DNA from: Flavobacteriaceae bacterium
GTDB lineage: Bacteria > Bacteroidota > Bacteroidia > Flavobacteriales > Flavobacteriaceae
Direction: 5' to 3'
DNA length: 21,109 bases
NCBI GenBank assembly: GCA_002690085.1
Contig: NZDM01000050.1
Span: 1-21,109, forward strand
A program made the translations under genes and the position numbers. Numbering within the stretch: position 1 is the stretch's first letter; each line of letters begins with the position of its first letter. The notes under the pieces were generated by a model. That model ran no database searches and was not told the DNA's origin. It worked only from the letters and a program-made list of their open reading frames with translations. Positions 7,093-15,111 of this stretch are shown piece after piece.

Positions 7093-9894
7093 TTAATTTA
7101 TTTTGATAAGTTCAACTTCAAAAATTAAAGTTGCATTAGGTCCAATTTTAGGCGCTGATCCTCTTGGACCATAAGCAAGGTTTGAGGGAATGACCAAACG
7201 TAATTTTTCACCAACAGACATGAGTTGTAATGCTTCAGTCCAACCTTTAATCACTTGAGAAACTCCAAATGTAGCAGGGGCTCCACGTTCTACAGAGCTG
7301 TCAAAAACAGTCCCATCAATCAAAGTTCCTGTGTAATGTACCGTGACGCTGTCTTCAGCAGTAGGGGAGACGCCTGTACCCTTAGTAAGTACTTCGTATT
7401 GAAGTCCACTTTCTGTGGTAACAACCCCTTCCTTTTTGGCATTTTCAGCTAAATAATCGATTCCTTCTTGTTCTGAAACCTTAGCTTGCTCAGCAGCTTC
7501 TTGCTGTTTTTTGACCTGCAAGTCTCTGAAATAGGTTTGTAAAAACTGTCGACTTTCCTGTTCAGAAATTTCCAAATCATTGCCTTGAAACACATCATTA
7601 AAAGACTTAGAGATAGCCTTAGTGTCTATGGATTCTACGCCTTGAGTTTTGATTCCAGACGCTACGTTAACTCCCAAGCTGTAACTGAGTTTTTTCGTAT
7701 CAATATCGGAACCGTTTGAATGGCCACCCAAAATTGGGGCAACAACCAAACCAATCAAACAAGTAAGCTTTATTAAAATATTCATTGAAGGTCCTGAAGT
7801 ATCCTTAAAAGGATCACCTACAGTGTCACCTGTAACAGCTGCTTTATGAGCGTCAGAACCTTTATAGGTCATTTCACCATTTATCTCCACACCAGCTTCA
7901 AAAGACTTTTTGGCATTGTCCCAAGCACCACCAGCATTATTTTGAAAAATTGCCCAAAGTACACCAGATACTGTAACACCTGCCATATAACCCCCTAGCA
8001 TTTCGGCAATCGCTAAGTTATCCATTCCAAAAATCATTGGAACAAAAGCGATTACTAAAGGAAACCCAATCGTTAAAAACCCAGGCAACATCATTTCTTT
8101 AAGAGAAGCCTCTGTAGAAATTGCAACACACTTGTCATATTCTGGCTTTCCAGTTCCTTCCATTATTCCAGGGATATCTTTAAACTGACGTCTCACTTCT
8201 TGTACCATTTTCATAGCTGCTTTACCAACAGCATTCATAGCTAAAGCAGAAAATACAACAGGAACCATACCCCCTACAAATAACATCGCTAATACAGGGG
8301 CTTTAAAAATGTTAATTCCGTCTATACCTGTAAATGTTACATAAGCAGCAAACAAGGCTAAGGACGTTAATGCAGCAGAAGCGATGGCAAATCCTTTTCC
8401 AGTAGCGGCTGTTGTATTACCTACAGAGTCTAAAATATCCGTTCTTTCTCTTACAATAGGATCTTGTTCACTCATTTCTGCTATTCCTCCAGCATTATCA
8501 GAAATTGGTCCAAATGCATCAATAGCTAACTGCATTGCTGTAGTTGCCATCATAGCAGAAGCTGCAAGAGCAACACCATAGAATCCTGCAAAGAAATAAG
8601 ATGCCCATATGGCAGAAGCAAATAATAACACTGAAGGGAATGTAGAAATCATACCAGTAGCTAGACCAGCAATAATATTTGTACCAGCTCCAGTACTTGA
8701 TTGTTGTACTATTTTTAAAATTGGAGATTTACCGAGTCCTGTATAATATTCTGTTACAGAAGAAATAACTGCACCTACCACCAAACCAACTAAAGTGGCA
8801 AATAATACACTCAATCTAGAAACTTCTTTTAACCCTTCTCCAAAAAATTCCATATTCATAGTTTCAGGTAACATATACATACACAATGCATAGCATGAGA
8901 TAGCTACCAATACAATTGAAGTCCAGTTTCCTATGTTTAATGCACCCATCACCTGATCTTCTTTTGCATCGTTATTATTGATCTTTACGAGCATTGTCCC
9001 AATGATAGAAATAATAATACCTGCACCAGCAATAGCCATAGGTAATAAAATAGGACCTATGCCTCCGAAGGCATCAGAAATACTTCCCCCCATGTCTTTA
9101 ATTACATAATTTCCTAATACCATTGCTGCTAGTACAGTTGCGACATATGAACCAAATAGGTCAGCCCCCATTCCTGCAACATCTCCAACATTATCACCAA
9201 CATTATCTGCTATTGTAGCAGGATTTCTTGGATCATCTTCAGGTATACCAGCTTCTACTTTTCCTACTAAATCTGCACCAACATCAGCAGCTTTTGTGTA
9301 GATACCGCCACCAACACGAGCGAATAATGCTATGGATTCAGCTCCTAAAGAAAATCCAGCTAAGGTTTCTAAAACGATGGTCATTTGGTCAACAGAAAAA
9401 GCACCTTCAACTCCAACCATAAAATAATTATAGAATAAAATAAAGAATCCTGTTAAACCTAAAACTGCAAGACCAGCAACACCAAGGCCCATTACAGTAC
9501 CACCTCCAAATGAAATTTTCAAGGCATTTGGGAGACTAGTTCGTGCTGCTTGGGTCGTTCTAACATTTGTTTTGGTCGCAATTTTCATTCCAATGTTTCC
9601 TGCAAAAGCAGAAAAAATTGCACCAAAAATAAATGCAATAACTATTAACCAATGAGTAGTATCTACTATGAGAGAAACACCAAAAAGGAGTATACTTACA
9701 ATCACTACAAAAATAGCTAGTAGTCTATACTCAGCACTTAAGAATGCTAAAGCTCCTTCATAAATGTGGTCTGAAATTTCTTTCATTTTTCCATCACCAG
9801 CATCTTGTTTCATTACCCATTTTTGCTTGACTACCATATAGATTAGTCCTAAAAGCGCCAAGGCTATTGGCATGTAAATCATCATTGATTCCAT
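7093..9894 (-). CDS. hppA: Membrane pyrophosphatase (K+-dependent, H+-pumping type) fused to an FKBP peptidyl-prolyl isomerase
   Basis: One uninterrupted 933-residue frame contains two complete proteins. Residues 1 to about 724 are a 16-helix membrane pyrophosphatase that hydrolyses PPi and pumps cations outward. The pyrophosphate-binding loop is intact (GGGIYTKAADVGADL, 195-209, then GIPEDDPRNPATIADNVGDNVGDVAG), as is GDPFKDTSGPS just before the last helix (704-722). Ala496 and Gly499 in GNTTAATGKG are the K+-dependent state. Glu186 (GAESIALF) in helix 5, with no Glu in DLFGSYVAT, resembles the Flavobacterium johnsoniae H+-pump. Residues about 733-933 form a Mip/FklB-like protein with a dimerisation segment (SYSLGVNVASG) and an FKBP domain. 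That domain keeps Tyr854, Phe864, Asp865, Phe876, Val881-Ile882, Trp885, Tyr908 and Phe925. The FKBP part has no signal peptide. Since the PPase C-terminus faces outward, the isomerase should be periplasmic. Confidence 0.95.
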   Translation of the reverse strand: MESMMIYMPIALALLGLIYMVVKQKWVMKQDAGDGKMKEISDHIYEGALAFLSAEYRLLAIFVVIVSILLFGVSLIVDTTHWLIVIAFIFGAIFSAFAGNIGMKIATKTNVRTTQAARTSLPNALKISFGGGTVMGLGVAGLAVLGLTGFFILFYNYFMVGVEGAFSVDQMTIVLETLAGFSLGAESIALFARVGGGIYTKAADVGADLVGKVEAGIPEDDPRNPATIADNVGDNVGDVAGMGADLFGSYVATVLAAMVLGNYVIKDMGGSISDAFGGIGPILLPMAIAGAGIIISIIGTMLVKINNNDAKEDQVMGALNIGNWTSIVLVAISCYALCMYMLPETMNMEFFGEGLKEVSRLSVLFATLVGLVVGAVISSVTEYYTGLGKSPILKIVQQSSTGAGTNIIAGLATGMISTFPSVLLFASAIWASYFFAGFYGVALAASAMMATTAMQLAIDAFGPISDNAGGIAEMSEQDPIVRERTDILDSVGNTTAATGKGFAIASAALTSLALFAAYVTFTGIDGINIFKAPVLAMLFVGGMVPVVFSALAMNAVGKAAMKMVQEVRRQFKDIPGIMEGTGKPEYDKCVAISTEASLKEMMLPGFLTIGFPLVIAFVPMIFGMDNLAIAEMLGGYMAGVTVSGVLWAIFQNNAGGAWDNAKKSFEAGVEINGEMTYKGSDAHKAAVTGDTVGDPFKDTSGPSMNILIKLTCLIGLVVAPILGGHSNGSDIDTKKLSYSLGVNVASGIKTQGVESIDTKAISKSFNDVFQGNDLEISEQESRQFLQTYFRDLQVKKQQEAAEQAKVSEQEGIDYLAENAKKEGVVTTESGLQYEVLTKGTGVSPTAEDSVTVHYTGTLIDGTVFDSSVERGAPATFGVSQVIKGWTEALQLMSVGEKLRLVIPSNLAYGPRGSAPKIGPNATLIFEVELIKIN

Positions 9895-9925
9895 AATTTT
9901 ATTTTAATTAATTTTTTAAAGGCCA

Positions 9926-9933
9926 CAAATGTA
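9926..9933 (-). promoter_or_regulatory. Candidate -7 promoter element for the hppA-FKBP gene
   Basis: The minus strand reads TACATTTG, matching TAnnTTTG. A start near 9919 would give a 5' leader of about 24 bases. A -33 TTG at the expected distance is not evident, so this rests on the -7 element and position alone. Confidence 0.4.
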
Positions 9934-9986
9934 GTAAAATGATTAACAATAGAAAAACCTAATTTTTCCATCGGGGCCCGAGTTGT

Positions 9987-10964
9987 TTATTTGTATAATA
10001 CTTTTTTGACTGCTTTTACAACGTCGCCACTGTTGGGAAGCCATTCTTCTAACAATACAGGAGAATATGGCGCTGGCGTATCCGCTGTATTAATTTTAAC
10101 AACAGGAGCATCTAAATAGTCAAAGGCTTTTTCTTGAATTTGATATGTGATTTCTGTTGATACATTTCCAAAGGGCCAAGCTTCTTCTAATATGACCAAT
10201 CTATTGGTTTTTTTAACAGATTGTAAAACTGTATTTATATCCAAGGGGCGCACAGTTCTCAAATCAATAATTTCACAAGAAATACCTTCTTTTTCAAGGA
10301 CATCTGCCGCTTTATAAGCTTCTTTAATAATCTTTCCAAAGGAAACAACAGTCACATCAGAACCAGCACGTTTGATGTCTGCAACTCCAATAGGTAAAAT
10401 GTATTCTCCTTCGGGTACTTCGCCTTTATCACCATACATTTGTTCACTTTCCATAAAAATAACAGGATCGTCATCTCGAATGGCTGCCTTGAGTAAACCC
10501 TTGGCGTCATAAGGATTTGAAGGGACAATAACTTTCAGCCCAGGGCAATTTGCAAACCAACTTTCAAAGGCTTGGGAGTGGGTTGCAGCCAACTGGCCTG
10601 CTGAAGCTGTAGGACCTCTAAATACGACTGGACATTTAAACTGTCCTCCAGACATTTGTCTGATTTTTGCAGCATTGTTTATTATTTGATCAATCCCTAC
10701 CAATGAGAAATTAAAGGTCATGAATTCTACAATCGGCCTGTTACCTGTCATGGTTGATCCAACGGCAATCCCTGCAAAACCCAGCTCAGCAATGGGGGTA
10801 TCAATAACGCGTTTCTCTCCAAACTCATCAAGCATCCCTTTTGAAGCCTTGTAAGCCCCATTGTATTCCGCGACTTCTTCACCCATCAAATAAATGCTTT
10901 CATCGCGGCGCATTTCTTCGCTCATGGCTTCACAAATAGCTTCTCTATATTGTAATGTTTTCAT
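9987..10964 (-). CDS. pdhB: Pyruvate dehydrogenase E1 component, beta subunit
   Basis: This 325-residue protein pairs with an E1 alpha subunit to form the thiamine-diphosphate enzyme that decarboxylates pyruvate in the PDH complex. The typical start (LQYREAICEAMSEEMRRD), the thiamine-site region with its Glu (DTPIAELGFAGIAVG), the E1 beta segment FRGPTASAGQLAATHSQAFESWFANCPGLKV, and the C-terminal transketolase-C domain (SFGKIIKEAYKAADVLEKEG ... IIDLRTVRPLD ... ILEEAWPFGNVSTEI) are all present. Strong PDH-like features favour it over the branched-chain 2-oxoacid E1 beta, although the families are close. No alpha subunit or E2/E3 gene is adjacent, and single-gene placement is usual for this group. 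It is divergent from etfBA across 201 bases, and 92 bases separate its stop from the start of hppA-FKBP. Confidence 0.93.
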   Translation of the reverse strand: MKTLQYREAICEAMSEEMRRDESIYLMGEEVAEYNGAYKASKGMLDEFGEKRVIDTPIAELGFAGIAVGSTMTGNRPIVEFMTFNFSLVGIDQIINNAAKIRQMSGGQFKCPVVFRGPTASAGQLAATHSQAFESWFANCPGLKVIVPSNPYDAKGLLKAAIRDDDPVIFMESEQMYGDKGEVPEGEYILPIGVADIKRAGSDVTVVSFGKIIKEAYKAADVLEKEGISCEIIDLRTVRPLDINTVLQSVKKTNRLVILEEAWPFGNVSTEITYQIQEKAFDYLDAPVVKINTADTPAPYSPVLLEEWLPNSGDVVKAVKKVLYK

Positions 10965-10983
10965 AAGTTGAGTCCTATCTTAA

Positions 10984-10998
10984 CTACATCAGATGTAG
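10984..10998. repeat. 15-bp inverted repeat in the pdhB leader
   Basis: CTACATC-A-GATGTAG has perfect 7-base arms around one base. It sits 19 bases upstream of the pdhB start codon, inside the probable leader. In RNA it could fold as a 5-bp stem with a 5-base loop; in DNA it could be a dimeric operator. No known motif is recognised. Confidence 0.4.
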
Positions 10999-11044
10999 CA
11001 GTGACAAAAATTGGTTAAACAGAATAAGTGATTTTTCTGTGAAG

Positions 11045-11052
11045 CAAAAATA
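11045..11052 (-). promoter_or_regulatory. Possible -7 promoter element for pdhB
   Basis: The minus strand reads TATTTTTG (TAnnTTTG). A start near 11038 gives a leader of about 74 bases that would include the inverted repeat at 10984-10998. There is no -33 partner, so the call is weak. Confidence 0.28.
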
Positions 11053-11091
11053 ACAATAAACAATCATATTTATAGCTTATCTTATTTAAAA

Positions 11092-11117
11092 AATTTCCTA
11101 TGCATGCATAGGAAATT
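11092..11117. repeat. Perfect 26-bp palindrome in the pdhB/etfB divergent region
   Basis: The left arm AATTTCCTATGCA is followed at once by its exact reverse complement. Its centre (11104/11105) lies about 41 bases upstream of the start predicted from the -7 box at 11132-11139, the usual position of a class II activator dimer. On the plus strand a T-run begins 5 bases after it, and on the minus strand the repeat runs straight into six Ts. A terminator-like hairpin is therefore the competing reading. No gene upstream on either strand needs termination there, which favours an operator. I recognise no regulator for this sequence. Confidence 0.75.
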
Positions 11118-11131
11118 AAATCTTTTTTTTT

Positions 11132-11139
11132 TAATTTTG
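11132..11139 (+). promoter_or_regulatory. Candidate -7 promoter element for etfBA
   Basis: TAATTTTG matches TAnnTTTG and predicts a start near 11146, about 20 bases before the etfB ATG. There is no TTG at -33; the 26-bp palindrome covers part of that region instead. A missing -33 combined with a centred palindrome would fit an activator-dependent promoter, but this is inference. Confidence 0.4.
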
Positions 11140-11165
11140 TTTTGTAATTATAACAATCCAAAATA

Positions 11166-11912
11166 ATGAAGATTTTAGTTTGTATCAGCCATGTTCCAGA
11201 TACTACTTCCAAGATAAATTTTACAGAAGACAATTCAAAATTTGACAGCAATGCCGTACAGTTTGTAATCAATCCCAATGACGAATTTGGTTTAACTCGA
11301 GCCATGTGGTTCAAGGAACGTCAAGGTGCTAGCGTTGATGTGGTCAATGTCGGAGGTGCAGAAACAGAGCCAACATTGAGAAAAGCGCTGGCCATTGGCG
11401 CCGATGCAGCCATAAGAATTAACACAACTGCTACGGATGGATTTGCAGTCGCGAGTGAACTTTCTAAAATTGCCAAAGATGGAGACTACGATTTAATTAT
11501 CGCTGGAAGAGAATCTATAGATTATAATGGTGGTGTTGTTCCTGGAATGATGGCCGCAAGCTTAGGAGCCAGCTTTGTCAACAACTGCATTTCTCTGGAG
11601 ATAGAGGGACAGAATGCAACGGCTGTTCGTGAAATCGACGGTGGTAAAGAAACATTGTCAACCGCTCTCCCGCTCGTCATAGGTGGTCAAAAAGGGTTGG
11701 TTGAAGAAAGTGATTTAAAAATTCCAAACATGCGAGGCATTATGATGGCTCGGAAAAAACCACTGCGGGTTGTTGAGGCTGAAAATATTCAAGAAAAAAC
11801 TCGGACTATTTCTTTTGAAAAACCCGCCCCTAGAGGCGACATAAAAATGGTAGATGCCGAAAACATTGACGAACTTATAACCCTTTTACACAACGAAGCC
11901 AAAGTGCTCTAA
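11166..11912 (+). CDS. etfB: Electron transfer flavoprotein, beta subunit
   Basis: EtfB binds AMP and, with EtfA, forms the soluble FAD carrier that takes electrons from acyl-CoA dehydrogenases and similar enzymes to the respiratory quinone pool. The 248-residue protein has the expected length and opening (MKILVCISHVPDT). It has the nucleotide-binding segment DLIIAGRESIDYNGGVVPGMMA and the beta-subunit signature and docking loop near residues 155-200 (EIDGGKETLSTALPLVIGGQ, then LKIPNMRGIMMARKKPL). The gene is 11 bases upstream of etfA, giving a normal etfBA unit. The initiator ATG fits the conserved N-terminus. Its upstream region holds a -7 box and a large palindrome that may control the pair. 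Confidence 0.96.
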   Translation: MKILVCISHVPDTTSKINFTEDNSKFDSNAVQFVINPNDEFGLTRAMWFKERQGASVDVVNVGGAETEPTLRKALAIGADAAIRINTTATDGFAVASELSKIAKDGDYDLIIAGRESIDYNGGVVPGMMAASLGASFVNNCISLEIEGQNATAVREIDGGKETLSTALPLVIGGQKGLVEESDLKIPNMRGIMMARKKPLRVVEAENIQEKTRTISFEKPAPRGDIKMVDAENIDELITLLHNEAKVL

Positions 11913-11923
11913 ATTTTAAATAT

Positions 11924-12880
11924 ATGTCTGTACTCGTATATATTGAATCCGAAAATGGAAGTTTTAAAAAAGCAGCTTTAGAAGTTGCTTCATATGGAAG
12001 AGCCATGGCGAATGCATTAAACAGTTCTTTATCAGCGGTGGTTTTTAATGCCGATGATGTCTCTACATTAAGTAATTATGGGGTTGATAAAGTTTTAAGC
12101 GTAAAAATAACTGGGGACTACAATGCTGAAACTTATGCCGATATTTTAAAGCAAGCAGTGGAAAAGGAACAATCCAAAGTGGTCGTTTTGAGCAGCAGCG
12201 CAGACTGCAAGTATTTAGCCCCTTTGCTTTCCTTTGGTCTAGATGCTGGGTATGTGCCTAATGTTGTAGATCTACCAGAAAGTACGGCTCCCTTTCAAGT
12301 CAAAAGAAGTGTTTTTACAAATAAGGCTTTTTCAAAAACTGAAATTTCAACAGAGATCAAAATTATCGGATTATCAAACAACGCTTTTGGATTGGCGGAA
12401 CAAGCGGTTTCATCCACAGTGGAAGTTTTTAACCCAGAAATCAAACCTTCAAAAGTTGTTGTAAAAGGTATTGATAAAGCAACGGACAAGGTTTCAATCG
12501 CAGATGCCGATATTGTTGTTTCCGCAGGCCGTGGGTTAAAAGGTCCGGAAAACTGGAATTTAGTTGAAGATTTAGCAAAGGTATTGGGTGCTGCAACGGC
12601 TTGTTCAAAGCCTGTTTCAGATCTTGGTTGGAGACCTCACAGCGAACATGTGGGTCAAACGGGTAAACCCGTAGCGAGTAACCTTTACATCGCCATTGGT
12701 ATATCCGGTGCCATTCAACACCTAGCAGGTGTCAATTCATCTAAAGTGAAAGTGGTCATCAACACCGATCCTGAGGCACCCTTTTTTAAGGCAGCTGATT
12801 ATGGAATTGTTGGGGATGCTTTTGAGGTTGTACCCAAGCTGATAGAAAAACTAAAGGCTTTTAAAGCTCAAAATGCTTAA
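11924..12880 (+). CDS. etfA: Electron transfer flavoprotein, alpha subunit
   Basis: EtfA carries the FAD of the ETF heterodimer. The 318-residue protein has an N-terminal domain (MSVLVYIESENGSFKKAALE). The C-terminal FAD-binding domain includes SAGRGLKGPEN (200-210), SDLGWRPHSEHVGQTGKPV (232-250) and GISGAIQHLAGV (259-270), followed by NTDPEAPFFKAADYGIVGD. The position that is Arg in many alpha subunits (SRxxxD, a residue that tunes the flavin) is Lys229 here (CSKPVSD). I believe this is a lineage-typical variant rather than a defect. It follows etfB by 11 bases. After its stop there are 68 bases before the next gene and no terminator, so the run may read through. Confidence 0.96.
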   Translation: MSVLVYIESENGSFKKAALEVASYGRAMANALNSSLSAVVFNADDVSTLSNYGVDKVLSVKITGDYNAETYADILKQAVEKEQSKVVVLSSSADCKYLAPLLSFGLDAGYVPNVVDLPESTAPFQVKRSVFTNKAFSKTEISTEIKIIGLSNNAFGLAEQAVSSTVEVFNPEIKPSKVVVKGIDKATDKVSIADADIVVSAGRGLKGPENWNLVEDLAKVLGAATACSKPVSDLGWRPHSEHVGQTGKPVASNLYIAIGISGAIQHLAGVNSSKVKVVINTDPEAPFFKAADYGIVGDAFEVVPKLIEKLKAFKAQNA

Positions 12881-12948
12881 GCCCTAAAATAAATAGCATA
12901 GAAGTTTGGTATTTTAGCAATTAAAATTGTTATTTGTTGGTGTAAACG

Positions 12949-13569
12949 ATGAGTTTAATTCGACTAAATATAAAAGGAATTTCCTACAGCCAAACACAAA
13001 GTGGTGCCTATGCGCTTATCTTAAGCGAAGAAAACGGCGAGCGAAAACTCCCCATTGTCATTGGCGCTTTTGAAGCTCAATCTATTGCTATTGCACTAGA
13101 GAAAGACATTCGCCCCCCACGACCGCTCACTCATGATTTATTTAAAAATTTCTCTGACCGTTATGATATTACCGTCAAACAAGTCATTATTCACAAGCTT
13201 GTAGATGGTGTGTTTTATGCTTCTTTAATTTGTGAAAGAGATGCTACAGAAGAAATTATTGATGCGCGAACCAGTGACGCCATAGCCCTTGCATTGCGCT
13301 TTTCTGCGCCAATATTTACCTACAAAAATATCTTGGAAAAAGCAGGCGTAATTTTAAAAATAAACCCTGAAAAAGATGGAAAAAAAACAGAAGAGAGTTT
13401 TATTTTTGACAATGAGATTGTTGAAAAGCAAAATGAAATGGAGGCCGCTTCAGATGAAACTTTTAAAAACTTGTCGCTGTCGGATTTAAGAGACCTTTTG
13501 AAAAAGGCAGTACAAGACGAAGATTACGAAGTAGCTGCCAAAATAAGAGATGAAATTTCTAAGCGCTAA
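12949..13569 (+). CDS. Bifunctional nuclease family protein (DUF151) with C-terminal UVR motif
   Basis: The 206-residue protein has an N-terminal DUF151 domain (about 1-140) with LPIVIGAFEAQSIAIALE, RPPRPLTHDLF and the strongly conserved IDARTSDAIALALRFSAPIF. After a linker it ends in a UvrB/UvrC-type helical hairpin, LSDLRDLLKKAVQDEDYEVAAKIRDEI (about 174-203). This two-domain form is common in Bacteroidetes. Founding members of the family were reported to have DNase and RNase activity, but the role in bacteria is poorly known. The UVR hairpin usually mediates protein contacts. The protein is cytosolic, with no signal peptide or membrane segments. It lies between etfBA and the nucleoside transporter on the same strand; its stop is 19 bases before the preferred transporter start. 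Confidence 0.88.
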   Translation: MSLIRLNIKGISYSQTQSGAYALILSEENGERKLPIVIGAFEAQSIAIALEKDIRPPRPLTHDLFKNFSDRYDITVKQVIIHKLVDGVFYASLICERDATEEIIDARTSDAIALALRFSAPIFTYKNILEKAGVILKINPEKDGKKTEESFIFDNEIVEKQNEMEAASDETFKNLSLSDLRDLLKKAVQDEDYEVAAKIRDEISKR

Positions 13570-13588
13570 TGCATTAACCAATATTTAT

Positions 13589-15016
13589 ATGAAATCATAT
13601 TTAGCTTTATTTCTACTTTTTACAACTCAAACAACTTTTGCCCAAAAGGTTTCCACCGAAATCATTCAAAGTCAAGGCTTTAGCGGAGAGAGCTTTTTTC
13701 GTGGGTTGCTTGGAATGGTAGTACTTATTAGCATTTCATTTTTACTGAGTAACAATAGAAAAGCCATCAAATGGAAGACCGTAGGAATTGGTTTGGCCTT
13801 TCAACTTATTATTGCAATTGGCGTCTTAAAAGTTCCCTTCATAATGAGAGCCTTTGAATATGTAGGACAAGGCTTCATTGCTATCTTAAAATTTACGCAA
13901 GCCGGCAGCCAATTTTTATTTGGAGACATGCTCAATATTGAATCATTTGGGTATATTTTTGCCTTTCAAGTGCTCCCTACAATTATTTTCTTTTCGGCGC
14001 TGACTTCAGTACTTTTTTATCTTGGCGTAATTCAAAAAATTGTCAAAGGTATGGGGTGGCTGCTCAGCAGAGTCCTACAAATTTCAGGGGCGGAGAGTTT
14101 GAGTGTGGCTGGAAATATTTTCCTGGGCCAAACGGAAGCGCCATTGTTGATAAAACCCTATTTAGAAAAGATGAATAGGTCTGAAATCTTATTGGTAATG
14201 ATGGGTGGCATGGCGACCGTTGCTGGTGCAGTATTGGCAGCATATATTGGATTTCTTGGTGGCGATGACGCAGCATCACAACTTTTTTATGCCAAACACC
14301 TATTGGCTGCCTCTGTGATGGCAGCACCTGGAGCTATTGTAATTTCTAAAATCCTCTTCCCTCAAACAGAGGAAATTAGTACCGACATCTCAGTTTCAAA
14401 AGAAAAAATTGGTTCAAATATTTTAGAAGCCATTGCCAATGGAACAACGGAAGGCTTAAAGCTTGCGATTAATGTGGGTGCCATGTTGTTGGTATTTGTG
14501 GCCTTCATCGCCATGTTTAATGGAATTCTTGGTGGAATCGCAAATTTTGATGGAATTGTCATAGAAACATTAAATATAAATTGGAAGTTTAGCTCACTGA
14601 ATGAACTTATTGCATCCAACACAACCTATGATGGCTTATCGCTTGAATTTATACTTGGGTACACTTTTGCACCATTGATGTGGCTGATAGGGGTCGCAAA
14701 AGAAGATATGGCACTTATGGGCCAGCTTCTGGGAATTAAACTCGCTGCAAGTGAGTTTATTGGATACATTCAGTTGGCAGATTTAAAAGACATTACAAAT
14801 CCAATCCATTTGAAGTATCAAAAATCTATCATTATGGCAACCTATATGCTGTGTGGATTTGCCAATTTTGCTTCTATTGGGATTCAAATTGGTGGTATTG
14901 GTTCATTGGCACCTGGGCAAAGAAAAACCCTTTCTGAATTGGGGATTAAAGCGCTCATTGGGGGCACCATCGCTTCGCTTCTCTCTGCGACCATTGCAGG
15001 GGGCATCATCGGCTAA
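13589..15016 (+). CDS. Concentrative nucleoside transporter (CNT/NupC family)
   Basis: This inner-membrane permease imports nucleosides with a cation gradient. The frame opens earlier at 13550 and would overlap the nuclease gene. I prefer the ATG at 13589 because it starts a clean signal-like segment (MKSYLALFLLFTTQTTFAQ), giving 475 residues. CNT hallmarks are visible. GNIFLGQTEAPLLIKPYL carries the Gln-Thr-Glu nucleoside-binding triad. NGTTEGLKLAINVGAMLL carries the second Glu. CGFANFASIGIQIGGIG carries the conserved Asn and Ser of the substrate site. About ten hydrophobic helices surround these. Specificity (pyrimidine or purine) and coupling ion (probably Na+) cannot be settled. The gene lies 95 bases upstream of thyA, suggesting a link between nucleoside uptake and dTMP supply. 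Confidence 0.92.
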   Translation: MKSYLALFLLFTTQTTFAQKVSTEIIQSQGFSGESFFRGLLGMVVLISISFLLSNNRKAIKWKTVGIGLAFQLIIAIGVLKVPFIMRAFEYVGQGFIAILKFTQAGSQFLFGDMLNIESFGYIFAFQVLPTIIFFSALTSVLFYLGVIQKIVKGMGWLLSRVLQISGAESLSVAGNIFLGQTEAPLLIKPYLEKMNRSEILLVMMGGMATVAGAVLAAYIGFLGGDDAASQLFYAKHLLAASVMAAPGAIVISKILFPQTEEISTDISVSKEKIGSNILEAIANGTTEGLKLAINVGAMLLVFVAFIAMFNGILGGIANFDGIVIETLNINWKFSSLNELIASNTTYDGLSLEFILGYTFAPLMWLIGVAKEDMALMGQLLGIKLAASEFIGYIQLADLKDITNPIHLKYQKSIIMATYMLCGFANFASIGIQIGGIGSLAPGQRKTLSELGIKALIGGTIASLLSATIAGGIIG

Positions 15017-15111
15017 AAATTCGTTGATAACTTTTCAAATTATTAAGTTGCTTCGCTTCCTATTATTGGGGGTATTAATTATTTTTAAGTCGTTATAAAT
15101 AATTCATTTTT

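Noticed and set aside
8384..8581. Plus-strand open frame inside the pyrophosphatase gene
   Set aside because: It is antisense to a highly conserved coding region; low stop density on the opposite strand of an Ala/Gly-rich membrane protein explains it.
9960..9986. GC-rich dyad CGGG-G-CCCG and the nearby GAAAAA/TTTTTC as a pdhB terminator
   Set aside because: The GC dyad leaves only one base for a loop and lacks a following T-run, and the A/T arms contain no GC stem, so neither is a convincing intrinsic terminator.
11015..11314. Minus-strand open frame of about 99 residues crossing the etfB start and the 26-bp palindrome
   Set aside because: It overlaps the well-supported etfB start, has no recognisable protein features, and runs through promoter-like AT-rich DNA; it is a chance open frame.
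13550..13588. Upstream ATG that would extend the nucleoside transporter by 13 residues and overlap the nuclease gene by 20 bases
   Set aside because: The ATG at 13589 begins a typical signal-like segment ending in FAQ; the extra residues (MKFLSANALTNIY) look like read-through of the neighbouring frame.
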